Assembly: GCA_002284615.2 (NCBI GenBank)
Contig: MU069587.1
Location: 83,656-104,688, forward strand
DNA length: 21,033 bases
Direction of reading: 5' to 3'
Source: Dunaliella salina
Lineage: Eukaryota; Chlorophyta; Chlorophyceae; Chlamydomonadales; Dunaliellaceae
Under the pieces are notes generated by a model that worked only from the letters and a program-made list of their open reading frames with translations, did not search any database and had not been told where the DNA came from. Positions 1 to 8,990 of this stretch are shown here, piece by piece. Made by a program: the position numbers and the translations under genes. Position 1 is the stretch's first letter. Each line of letters begins with the position of its first letter.

Positions 1-22
1 CACACACACACACATACACACA
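1..22. repeat. (CA)n microsatellite at left window edge
   Basis: The window opens inside a CA dinucleotide repeat with one CATA interruption. It lies just upstream of the first visible hydrolase exon, so it is probably the 3' end of an intron. Its full length cannot be judged because the window begins within it. Confidence 0.9.
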
Positions 23-50
23 AATTGCATGCACGTACGCACGTGAACAG

Positions 51-143
51 GCAGTCTTTGACTTCGAGTGGGCCCAGTCTGCAGGGAAGGAGCAAGGCGC
101 AATAAGCCCAGAGACCCCTTTGCTGTGCAAGCCCCAACCCAAG
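51..143 (+). CDS. HAD hydrolase, first visible (internal) exon
   Basis: Thirty-one codons in one frame, ending in TPLLCKPQPK, which contains the motif III Lys. The donor at 144 is GTAAAT. The acceptor is probably the AG at 49-50 (AACAG), giving phase 0 like every other intron here. An AG at 53-54 is an alternative. The reading frame stays open into the upstream intron, so the left edge is less certain than the right. Confidence 0.8.
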
Positions 144-3100
144 GTAAATTTACAAATTACAAAAGCATAAGACCTCTAGTTAATACAACTGATGTTTATG
201 AAATGAAGGAGTATAATCACAGGTACAGCTGCCTTTCCATTGGATGTCCTGAGGCCATTCCTTTGCTGGATGTTGCTCCGGCCTATATATGTGTCCTGGC
301 ATATTATTTGAGATTTCAAGGCGCTAGGTTCAGCTGTCTCCCCTTGTTTTAGAAACCTAGTCAAAGATGTGTCTACAGCATTCCAATTTATGTTGCTTGT
401 GGCTGTGGTATCAAGCACTGAGTTCGCCAGCACTCATCGCTGCCGAGCATGTATGCTTCCAACTGCAGATCTATGAGCTCGCCCTCAAGGCCATCAATTG
501 CAAGGCCGAAGATGTTATCTTTTTCGATGACAGTGTACGAAATGTGACCAGTGCACACAATGAGCTGGGTATGCTCACGGTGCTGGTGAGTTACTGGGTA
601 TGTTGACAGTGCTGGCAGGTTGCTGGGTTTGCTGATGGAGCTGGCGAGTCACTCACATTTTGGTGGAGTGCAAATCAGTGCAATAACTTCCTTTGGCATG
701 GACTATTTTACAGCAGAGCTCTTGAAGTAGGTTGCCTTCGCTGCCAATCCCCCTCCCTTTCATTATCATTAAGGCATGTTTGCTTTTTGCATGCAAGTTT
801 GTGTGCCCCAAGCACACTAAACATGTCTTTATGCCTAAATCATTGTAAATGACCTAAAAGTCTGCATGTGGAGGTGCTCTATGTCGCTCTGTGTGGAGGC
901 TGTTTTGCACCCATTTTGGCAGAAATAAGCGAGTTTCTCAAATTTTACCTAGTGACGAGCGCTCTAGGACTTGGGTCGCCTATTGATGTGCGAAGTCAAA
1001 TTTTGCCAGGGGGCACAGGGGGATTGTGCCTATGGGGGGCAACCATCAGGAATTGTGCGGGCGCGGGAGAATTCATCTCCGCCAGCTCACCTACGCGGCA
1101 AGGTTGCGTCCCCAAATTGGCGCAGGGTTGCAGGCAACAACTCTGGAAAACTGATTCGTAGTGGACACCTGCATTTTTGGCTCCTTTTTGCACATTTTGC
1201 TCTCCAGCTCAGCTGTGCAGGGCTGAATCCCAACAGCTTCGCGCCGGAGTTGCGGGCAGCAATAATTATTCTAACAAAAGTTGAGCGGGGCCAATTGGTG
1301 GCATGGCTGGAAAGGGGCATACTGATTTGTTGTGGGACATGTGCTCCCTTTTTTACCCTTTATTCAGGAGCCCCCAGGAAGCATAACATTTGGCACCCTT
1401 GTACAAATCCATTCAAGAACTATATACATAGAATCCTGACTGATTGAGAGGAATTGATTGATACGTGTATGGGTCCAATTGTAGGGGGTAGAGGGGTGGG
1501 GGTGGGTTGAGAGGGTCTAGACTTTTTTGGAAACCCCCTCCAGGAGGGTAAAAAAAAGGAGTGGAACACACGTCCAAAAACTGGGTGGGATCCCCCTGAC
1601 CCACCCACCCACCCCAAAACCCCCCTTGCAGTAACCCGACGCGGGCAAAAAGGGTATCAATCTGCTCCTTTTTGAAATAATTATCCATCTGCATACTCAC
1701 CATACTGGAAAAGTGAGTTGCAGCAGAATTATGGGAAAAAAATGAGCAACAGACGCCCATGCATGCCTGCCCTTCCAGGCACCCACAACTAGCTTTCAAG
1801 TCCACTAACTGCCCTCCTGACTTCAGCATGCATAATCACATCATACATTGTCACTATCCTGGAAGTTTGAACGGGTTTGCCGCATGTTCGCCTCTACACC
1901 CCTAGCCGCCCACACCATTGCGCGCATGGGACTGCCTCCCAGCCATGCACACAGACCCCCCCTTTTACTCAATTTACCCAAAGAGGGTGCCGATAGACAG
2001 TTCTCAAGCTCAGGAATCCAACGGTGCCTTTAGAATTCTGTAGAAATGGCCCAGAAAAATTCTGGAGGGGGCGTCCCAAAAAGTCGAACCCCCCTCAACC
2101 ACCCACCCCACCTCGGATCGGACTCATATATATACCAATCGATAGTCCTTGATCCCAGGTTTCCGAATATATAGTTTTTAGTAGGGCGGACATGTGTGTT
2201 CCAAAAGTTATGCTTCTTGGAGGCTCCTGCCCAGGGTTGCCTAGTTCGAGAATTTTGAACTGTTCGTGAACTCGAACTTTTTCGAACTGTTCGCGAACTT
2301 TAAATTGTCAGTTCGAAGAACTTTATGCCCTCTGCCAAAAATGGACCCTTGACACCCCCTGAACACCCCCTTGACACCAGCTTGACACCCCCCTTACAGC
2401 CCTTACCACCCCCCGGACTGACAAAAAGACGTCCCTTGTCTTTCCCCATCATAATTTATGCAAAAGGGGCAAAAGGGGAGAGGGGGTACAGAGGTTGAGG
2501 TGCAGTTGTCACCCCCTTCCCTGCCTCCTGCCTGCAGGCAAACGCTCGTTCGAACAATCTGTCGAATCACGAACTTTATCGAACTGTTCGCGAACTTAAT
2601 TTGTCAAACCCCCGAACTAGGCAACCCTGCTCCTGCCCCCTCCTAAAATTTTCTGGGCCACTTTCACAGGGTTTTGAATACATCAATGGATTCCTGGGCT
2701 CTAGAACTGTCGATTGGCACCCTTTTTGAGGAAATTACGGGAAAAGAGGGTGGTTTGGATGCACGGTAAAAGTCCTATACCGCGGACATGTGCTCAGGCT
2801 GCAAGGCATAATCAAGCAGATGGACACCGTCATACACCAAACATATAGCCTAACACCTTCAATGTATTTGTAAATGGATGATAAAGTGGGGTAAGAAATC
2901 TGAGGTGTTTAGGGTCAATTCTATGCTCCTTACAGGTGATGCGCTCTAAGGCACTTGCAGTTCAGTTTTGAGGCGGAGCCCCCCTTTCAGGGGGCGTAGC
3001 CCCCATATGTTCACGTCAGGTTTGACTGGTCAACACTGAGAGAATAAAGCTTTGAGTCAGGCCCCCAATCCCTGTGTGATGTCATGCCTTTTGCCAGCCA

Positions 3101-4746
3101 GGCCACCTCTGCCCATTCTGAGAACACCCCCTGAAAACTAGTAAAAAAAGAAATTTTTCAGTGCTGAGCTGGTCCCATTTGGTGAAGCATGCTGTGCGCA
3201 AGGCCTGCATGTTTGCGCGCTCAGCCAGTAAAACTCACCCCCTGTGTGCCCAAGCCCTCCAGCTGCATCCCCAAGCCTGCAGGTGAACCCCAGAATGGTC
3301 CCTGAGTGCACTGGTGGCCACCTGATGCGAGCTGGCAGGGGGTTGTCCTGGGGGTGCTCCAAAGCCAGTTGAGAGGAGTGGTGACGATAGGGAAGGGCTT
3401 ACTATTAATATTTAATGAAATGTTGATGCTTCAGCGGAGTGTTGGGATGGGGTCAAGTGTTTGATTTCAAAAAACTTCAAATTTTTGTGAACAGCTGCAG
3501 ATGTGAGGGCACAGATTTTCATTTTATATGTGAAAGAAAAAGTTGTGGCAACTAGAATTGCGCAAAAGGCCCCTGAAATGAAGAATGGGCTCCAACTAGC
3601 AGCAAAACCAGAATCCAGTTGTCACAACTTGTTTAGAATATCATCAAAACAACAATGAATTCCTCGCATGTGCGCCCACAAGCAAGAACTTGGCAGTTTT
3701 TAGCTCCAGCAACTTCGCGGAGCCCAGCAGCTCCTCCCAGTCCCATCTTCACAGCCCGCGGTGTCAATGTTGATGATGACAACCCCATGCATCGGCCAGA
3801 ACAAACAGCGGGTGCGGAGGTGGCCTATCGGGGCCTGGCCAGACCTCCTTGGGTATGTGTGCCTGTTTGTGCGATGAAAACCCGACCAGCCTCAGAGGTC
3901 CTCCCGACAACCCAAAATCACTTGCAATATTACCAACAGGCTGCCCAAACACTCGCTGGTGCAGTTTGGGCCTGAGCAGGGTCCCTTAGAAAATGGCCAT
4001 TCCCAGGGGTGACCGAGAAGTGCAGATACCCGGGGCACACCTTACGCTCCTAAATTGCAAAAATATTGATAGAGAAACATTTGCCACCTCAAAACATGCA
4101 CTGGTGTGCCCAAATGGAAGAAATGCATGTTTTTGATGCAGAGAGCTCCCCCTGAGCCACACCCAGGTGTCCTTCGCACTTCCCCAACATGCCAGACTAG
4201 CCCTTTCCCTCAAACAAGCAATCCCTCATACTCAGAAGTGGGTTAAACGTGTCCAGCAGTATATCATCCATTTTTGGCATAGGATTGGGGGCCTGACTTT
4301 GAGCCACCCAGGCCACCTCAGGTACCTTCAAAAAGTGCAATCTACGCTGACTGCAGAGCAGCCCTTCAAGCCAGCATCCCTCCTCCTGGGTCTGATATGT
4401 TGAGGTTCCTGCCCCCCCTCAACACCGCCACCCCATAATGAATAAACGAATGTGAATTTTAGTTTCGTGGTGCATCCTGATGCGTTGGCCTCTGCTGGTA
4501 ATTTCGTCGGCTTTAGTGGTATTCAAGTAGTCAAGAGCGGAAGGAGAGTCAGGCTTTGGCAGCAGAGCGTAGAAGGCAGGAGCATAGACAGCACTTGTGA
4601 TGCCAGGCGTGCTCGGGCGTGACAGAGAACCGCAGCGCGCAGGCAAGTCGATGATGATTTGGAGCTTTCCAGGACGTGACGCATTCTTCAGGCAGCTTGG
4701 GTCACTCATCGAGTGGAGCAGTCCCCCCCGATGCGTGATTCATTTC

Positions 4747-4814
<68 letters not shown>

Positions 4815-7015
4815 CACACAGAAATGCGGAGGGGGAGGGGGGGCTCCGCCCCTGTTTTTGTGATCCGGAGGGTCACACCTAACTTGTTGCCCTACAAGTA
4901 GCGCTGCTTCAAAGCAATTATTCCTTGTGATAAGCACACTGATGGGTACAGAATTGAAAGAGGAGCAGATTGATACCCTTTTCATCTGCGTGGCAGAAAC
5001 AGTAGGGGGGGAAGGGGGGGTGGGTGGTCCTCTTGGGCCTCCCTCCCAGAATTTTGGCATCGTGTCCACCACTTTTTTTTATTTTTGCCCTCCTGCTTTA
5101 TTCCACATAGTTGTCTTTGCTGACCACTTAACGCACCTCACGGAACACTCTTAGCACCTGCTTGCATAGCTCATCATCAGCTATTCAACGCACTTTCCAG
5201 GCCCTGGAATGGTGCAGGAGCGGGGGCAAGCCGTATTGTTGCAAAGTTGTAAAAACGCATTTGCCTAGGCAGGGGGGAGTTCAGTCATGAGGACGACCGG
5301 TAGGGCTTTTGTGAGGGGGAGCTTTGCAGAGCATGCTGTGTATATGTAACCCAGTATTGATGTGTTATGAATTGTATGTACTGTTTTACTACAGAACGAG
5401 GTGGAGGTCCAAGTGACATCATGTAAAGAATAAGGAAATGTTACATACTTTACAAGGTTGCAAATGCATGTGACAGTTCTCAGCAAAGCAACTGTGCCGA
5501 GTGCGTGGTTAGTGCCAAAGATGCTTACCATACTGCTACATGACCAGTGCGCACCCTTAAAATTTTTGAATTGAATGTATCCCTTGCGCAGCAATTGCGC
5601 AACCTTTTTGCCAGCCCAAGTGCTTTGATTTTCTCTTTGGGTAACCTTACTGCGCAAACTTCTTCTCAGCTCATTCCTTTTATTTTCCCTCTGCGCAGCG
5701 TTTATTGCGCACCCTGCATGGCAGCAAGTGTGTTTTAGTGTTGCGCATCTCCATTGTGGTCAACTTCCAAAGTATGATGTCATTAGAATCTCCATGCGCA
5801 TGCAATCTTAAAGCCAAACTTATACTGCTGCTCGGGGTTCGTAGTTGCTTACAACCTGGCAGTTTTCCCAGCCACCCCATGATGAACAACTCCGCAGAAA
5901 TCCTGGATTGCTCAGCATGCTGGCCTCACACTATGGCCCCGAAGATGTGCTTCATGAGATGAAGCTGCCTGTTGTAGCACTGCTTCAGCTGTCTTGCTGC
6001 TTTGTGGCTGCGCACCTGGTCCGTCTGACGCTGCAGGCTTGCATGGTGACTGTGTTCTCTGACCTGCTCTATTGACCTCTCGCCCCTCACTCCCCCGAGC
6101 AGCTCCTTTTGCATGGACCTTTCCATTATGATTTTGACTTATTTTCACCGTTGCGCACCCATAACGCACCCATCTTGGCGATTTATTTTGCACATTGCGC
6201 ACCCACTACGCACCCCTTGAAAATGACATTAAAGCATGATGCACCAAAAAAATTGTCAAAATTTGTGCGATAATCGAGGAGCAATTCATTCCTTCCCTAG
6301 CCATGGAATATACCAGGTGTTCTCAATCATTGAATTTTTCATATCCCAATCCTTGAGTTTTGCTGAACATGTGGCACGAAAAGGTATATATGGCTCAGAG
6401 GCCGTTTTGCAAGCGCTCTGGCACACGAAAATGGATTTCCAGACTGCAAATGAACACAGATCCAGGTCTAAAGCTGCTCTCGTGCCTGCAAATCACGCTG
6501 CTGCTTTTGGAATTGATGGTGGGGCGCTATGTGAAAATCCTGGTGGAAGGCATTTCCTGGGGACAGTGGGCGCACAACTGTGCTTATGCGCAGCGTTGCT
6601 GACTAGATCAATTCTTCAAGTAAAGGAAAAAGGGTCATTTGATTGTCTGGTTGGAAATTGGCATGCAATTTTTTCCTTACACCATTGTTTTGCAATTTTT
6701 CCCTTACGTCATTGTTTTGCAAAATTTTATTTGGCCGCCCCTCACAGCTCCTCAGCATATATCCAGCATGATTTGCTCCAGACATGCGGGCAACACATGG
6801 TGCAGGAATGAGCAAATTCATGTAATTTTAGGAAGGGAGAGGTCGAGCTGTACTGTGTTCATTCTCCATGTATTGTACCCATACTCCCTGTGCAAGAGTG
6901 AAATACCTCTTAGAATTCTGTAGGTTGGGACCTGCGGATTGCCAAGAGCTGAGCATACTCACAAACAGTTGTTCTTATATATTTTGAGGGCTGGGTCAAG
7001 CTGGCGTGCAAATGC

Positions 7016-7094
<79 letters not shown>

Positions 7095-8817
7095 ATTCCC
7101 CTCTGCTTTTGTTGGTACTGGGCCCCAAGTTCCTGGTACTGCTGCACACCCACAACCTGCAAGCCTTCAGTGTGCAAGGCTACAAGAGCCCTGTGAGCAT
7201 TACAAAGCTGTGGTTGGCTGTACTGGACCCTTTGCTTCTCAAAATTAGGAACCTCTTTTTGTACTATGATATTCATGGTGGTGCCTTGTTTGCTTTTTTT
7301 GGTTATGCCATGCAAAAGCAGTTGTGTCAGCTGGTGTCTCAGGATTCAGGAATTGCTGTAGACTTGGAGTGTTTAGATGCTGTTTCTTAGGACCTCTTCA
7401 GAACGTGGCGATGAAGGGATTGGGGCCCTGTGCTCTAAGTAGGGCTCTAAGTTAGGGTCAGAGCTTCTAACCCCAACCCAATCCCTAACATAGGAAGAAG
7501 GACTACACATTCCAAGTCTGGCTGCATGCATGGAGGAAAGATCGCCTGACCTGAAAGGCAGGGCCCCACCCGTATTCTGTGTACCACACAGAAGCTAAAT
7601 CACCACGCATAAATGCTGTTCTTTGCCCTGTAGGGTGACTGCGTGCGTAAAAATATGTATTCATTTCAAGGGTTCGCAGTTGTGTAAATTCATTCGAACA
7701 GCTAGAGGGTATAAGTGGTCGAGAATGCCCATGTGCGGGTGTTCTAAAAATGATTGAGCTGCAAGGTTGACGCATGGTTGCAGAACGAAATCGTGTTTGG
7801 GGGGGGGGGGGGGTGCACGATGGGTTAAATTCTGCACGGTACACATCACATCATGCGGTTCAGGCATACTTCAGGCATACTCCAAGCTACCACTGTCACA
7901 GCAAGGGCATCTGGTGACCTGGTGCAGCAAATCAAACGTTGCAGCTCTTCTGGATAGCTCCATGCTTGGGTTGACTTTCAGGTCTGGAGCCATGCCTCCC
8001 AGGCCTGCAGTCTTGTCAACTGTGCACCCTGCCTATGCTGGTGCTGAGGTCATGGCCAGGAAATGGTTACCTGCCATGCAGGATTAAGCGCATCCCGTAC
8101 CCCCCAAAAAATGATTACTGAAGCAACCACGCATCAACAGCGCATCCCTAAACCAATTCTTATACACAACCACGCAAGGGCACTCTTGACCACTCACACC
8201 CGCTCGCGGTCTAAAGTATTACACGACCATGTACTTTCAAACATATACATATATTTAGTATATATATATATATTACTTGTATATATAAATAAATATAACT
8301 ATATATAACTAAATAAATATAACTAATATAACTATATATAAATATAACTATATAACTAAGTATATATTACTTACGTAAGTAAATATAACTATATATTTAT
8401 TACTTGCACAGGGTCACCATGCAGGGCAAAAAACGTTATTTATGTGCGGTGATAAAAATTTTGCATGGTACATAGGTTTACACAAAAGGGGCCATCAGAA
8501 AAAGACACATGACTGCCAGGCTTGGGGTCATGTCATGTGTCCCTTGGGCCTGTACTCCTGACAGGCGTACCATTGGGCACTTTCAAAAAAAAACATACTC
8601 AAAAATGGCAAGTTGCCTTATGTTCCCACACCACTTGTTGACGCATGTTGATGGCAAACAAATGCAGGTTGGCCGAGATGGCCCAGTGCCTGGCGCAGAT
8701 GTGTGCATCCCCACTTTCCATCAGCTTCCCAATGCGCTCCCAAGCTTGTTCACTCCCAAAAACCATCAGCAGCAGGAGCAGCAGCATCAGGAGGAAAAAC
8801 AGCAGAACTCACATTAG
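51..8817 (+). CDS. HAD-superfamily hydrolase, pyrimidine 5'-nucleotidase (SDT1/PHM8)-like; 3' part of gene, three exons
   Basis: Spliced gene, exons 51-143, 469-585 and 8668-8817; the 119 visible residues are the C-terminal half of a HAD phosphatase. Exon 1 carries the motif III lysine in TPLLCKPQPK, exon 2 the motif IV acidic pair in VIFFDDSVRN and the family segment GMLTVL, and exon 3 continues with VGRDGPVPGAD and FHQLPNALPSLF. This order (CKP, FFDDxxRN, TVLVG, GAD, LPxxLP) is characteristic of the HAD IA group containing pyrimidine/nucleotide 5'-nucleotidases and their plant homologues. Such enzymes dephosphorylate small phosphorylated metabolites such as nucleoside monophosphates, usually in the cytosol. 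Motif I (the nucleophile Asp) and motif II must be in exons left of the window. All junctions are phase 0. The substrate is inferred from family only. The gene converges with the - strand polyprenyl diphosphate synthase. Confidence 0.88.
144..468 (+). other. Intron of the HAD hydrolase gene (325 bp)
   Basis: Runs from donor GTAAAT to acceptor CTGCAG, phase 0. I see no repeat or internal gene in it. Splicing joins ...CKPQPK directly to IYELALKAIN..., which is the normal spacing in the family. Confidence 0.85.
469..585 (+). CDS. HAD hydrolase exon with motif IV
   Basis: Thirty-nine codons starting IYELALKAIN and ending GMLTVL. It carries FFDDSVRN, the Mg-binding motif IV of HAD enzymes. The acceptor is CTGCAG and the donor at 586 is a consensus GTGAGT. 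The last 21 bases belong to the first unit of a 29-bp tandem triplication that continues into the intron. Confidence 0.92.
565..651 (+). repeat. 29-bp tandem repeat (3 copies) spanning an exon/intron donor
   Basis: Three adjacent 29-bp units at 565-593, 594-622 and 623-651, each beginning CTGGGT(A/T)TG and containing TGCTGG or AGCTGG followed by (T/C)(G/A)(A/G)GT. Unit 1 carries the real donor (GTGAGT, 586-591). At the same place unit 2 reads GCAGGT and unit 3 reads GCGAGT, so the later copies lack a proper donor. Confidence 0.85.
1362..1545 (-). repeat. Dispersed repeat family A, minus-orientation copy
   Basis: The reverse complement of this stretch aligns with 2061-2231. Shared landmarks include GGAGGGGG with AAAAAGTC, CTCAACC(A)CCCACCCC, ATATAGTT and GTTATGCTTC followed by GGCTCCTG. 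The alignment is imperfect, with small gaps, and was judged by eye. Confidence 0.7.
1547..1690 (-). repeat. Dispersed repeat family B, minus-orientation copy
   Basis: Reverse-complement homologue of 4921-5095. The best block is a 22-bp identity at 1648-1669, preceded by a G/C-run tract and a poly-A/T block next to a (G/C)TGT(G/T)TCCAC-like word. Read on the minus strand it encodes KKEQIDTLF, then a Gly/Pro-rich stretch, then FFY. The other copy encodes almost the same pattern. Confidence 0.7.
1945..2063 (+). repeat. Left arm of long inverted repeat
   Basis: Pairs with the reverse complement of about 2637-2765. The strongest block is GGGTGCCNATNGACAGTTCT at 1985-2004 against its complement at 2703-2722. 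CAGGAATCCA and GGCCCAGAAAA also pair in the same order. The arms are roughly 120 bp with some gaps. Confidence 0.75.
2061..2231 (+). repeat. Dispersed repeat family A, plus-orientation copy
   Basis: Inverted relative to 1362-1545, making a second fold-back pair in this intron. The hAT MITE is inserted at its right end, in the word GGCTCCTGCC. It includes the TA-rich word CATATATATACC. Confidence 0.7.
2232..2629. mobile_element. Non-autonomous hAT-type MITE (398 bp)
   Basis: The ends are perfect 17-bp terminal inverted repeats, CAGGGTTGCCTAGTTCG at 2232-2248 and its complement at 2613-2629. They are flanked by an exact 8-bp target duplication, CTCCTGCC (2224-2231 and 2630-2637). An 8-bp duplication with CAGGG termini is diagnostic of the hAT superfamily. 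There is no transposase ORF. Inside, about 35 bp around CGAACTGTTCGCGAACTT is repeated directly near both ends (2273-2311 and 2570-2606), and TTGACACC-type words repeat at 2349-2395. The perfect duplication and repeats suggest a fairly recent insertion. Confidence 0.9.
2637..2765 (+). repeat. Right arm of long inverted repeat
   Basis: Complement of the 1945-2063 arm; see that entry for the matching blocks. The arms are separated by about 570 bp, 398 bp of which is the inserted MITE, so before that insertion the loop was only about 170 bp. Confidence 0.75.
4749..4820 (+). repeat. (CA)n microsatellite
   Basis: About 72 bp of CA dinucleotides with one CG interruption at 4807-4808, inside the 8.1-kb hydrolase intron. 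The His/Thr or Val/Cys ORFs crossing it are translation artefacts. Confidence 0.98.
4921..5095 (+). repeat. Dispersed repeat family B, plus-orientation copy
   Basis: Homologous in inverted orientation to 1547-1690, with a 22-bp identical block at 4961-4982. The + frame reads KEEQIDTLF, a Gly/Pro-rich stretch, then VSTTFFYF, parallel to the frame of the other copy. It contains runs of seven or more G. Confidence 0.7.
5540..6213 (+). repeat. Cluster of GCGCACCC-type words
   Basis: TTGCGCA or TGCGCACCC words recur at about 5548, 5587, 5597, 5660, 5693, 5706, 5744, 6152 and 6197, with related ACGCACCC words at about 6163 and 6209. It is not a regular tandem array. It may be a degenerate repeat. 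No gene is recognisable here. Confidence 0.4.
6665..6725 (+). repeat. 27-bp tandem repeat, about 2.3 copies
   Basis: Units at 6665-6691 and 6692-6718, each GCAATTTTT followed by CCTTAC and CATTGTTTT, plus a partial third copy. Confidence 0.8.
7018..7092 (+). repeat. (CA)n microsatellite
   Basis: Seventy-five bp of uninterrupted CA dinucleotides, the second CA array in the 8.1-kb hydrolase intron, in the same orientation as the first. Confidence 0.98.
7799..7813 (+). repeat. G15 homopolymer run
   Basis: Fifteen consecutive G inside the hydrolase intron. The exact length is prone to sequencing error. Confidence 0.9.
8239..8406. repeat. AT-rich ATATAACTA-type repeat island
   Basis: About 170 bp of nearly pure A/T with recurring ATATAACTA, AAATAAATATAAC and ATTACTT words, and a TTACGTAA palindrome near its end. 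It lies about 260 bp before the acceptor of the last hydrolase exon. Confidence 0.85.
8668..8817 (+). CDS. HAD hydrolase terminal exon with Gln-rich tail
   Basis: Fifty codons including TAG. It starts VGRDGPVPGAD right after the acceptor AAATGCAG and continues FHQLPNALPSLF, the conserved C-terminal end of this HAD group. It then adds an approximately 20-residue Gln/Glu/His-rich tail (HQQQEQQHQEEKQQ), which homologues would not be expected to conserve. The tail is encoded by CAGCAG(G/C)A-type DNA that continues past the stop, so it looks like a microsatellite-derived extension. Confidence 0.9.
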   Translation, partial: VGRDGPVPGADVCIPTFHQLPNALPSLFTPKNHQQQEQQHQEEKQQNSH

Positions 8818-8990
8818 GCACCTTGTCTTGCATCATCAAATTCTGGGACTTGCGCATGTGACAGTAGCAGCAGCAGCAGGAGCAGCAACATCAATAACAA
8901 CACTTGTCATTTTTTTCATGCACACCCAAACTCTGGGACCTGTGCTTGTAACAGCAGTAGCAGCGGGTTATGCCTTCGTAACCAGCCCCT
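8769..8990 (+). repeat. CAG-rich tract with about 90-bp duplication
   Basis: CAGCAGCAGGAGCAGCA-like DNA occurs in the coding tail (8769-8810), again at 8865-8890 and in weaker form near 8953-8968. The last two follow CAAA(T/C)TCTGGGAC words at about 8838 and 8928, a period of 90 bp. It spans the stop codon and presumed 3' UTR. Confidence 0.7.
8947..8951 (+). promoter_or_regulatory. Candidate TGTAA polyadenylation signal of the HAD gene
   Basis: TGTAA is the usual polyadenylation signal of chlorophyte green algae. This one lies 130 bp after the hydrolase stop codon. A five-base match occurs often by chance, so this rests on position and on the inferred lineage. Confidence 0.3.

Larger units (their letters stand above)
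586..8667 (+). other. 8,082-bp intron of the HAD hydrolase gene
   Basis: Donor GTGAGT, acceptor ATGCAG, phase 0. Joining the flanks gives TVL followed by VGRDG, exactly as expected with no missing residues, so no intermediate exon is needed. Contents in order: donor-overlapping repeat (565-651), an ORF-bearing but unrecognised stretch (868-1320), inverted repeats and a hAT MITE (1362-2765), sequence with nothing recognisable (2766-4748), a (CA)n array, a dispersed repeat copy (4921-5095), a stretch with recurring GCGCACCC words (5540-6213), a 27-bp repeat, a second (CA)n array, nothing recognisable at 7093-7798, a G15 run and an AT island (8239-8406). ORFs inside it show no recognisable protein family. 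Confidence 0.85.

Noticed and set aside
4597..5072. His/Thr-repeat and Val/Cys-repeat ORFs over the CA array (also at 6910-7315 and 19125-19808)
   Set aside because: They are translations of (CA)n in different frames, with no conserved flanking domain.
5119..5154. FADHLTHLTEHS ending in a stop, considered as the hydrolase C-terminus
   Set aside because: Only three residues resemble the family and there is no suitable acceptor. The 8668-8817 exon matches far better.
5845..6075. ORF containing NPGLLSMLASHYGPEDVLHEM, preceded by a CCGCAG acceptor-like word
   Set aside because: It reads somewhat like coding sequence, but no donor follows at a sensible place, no family is recognised, and it lies within the hydrolase intron.
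6236..6811. 191-codon ORF, the longest in the window
   Set aside because: No recognisable domain or codon bias. It includes the 27-bp repeat and lies inside the hydrolase intron, so it is probably a chance ORF.
7430..7495. GTTAGGGT and AACCCCAACCC words that resemble telomeric repeat
   Set aside because: Only isolated single words, no tandem array.
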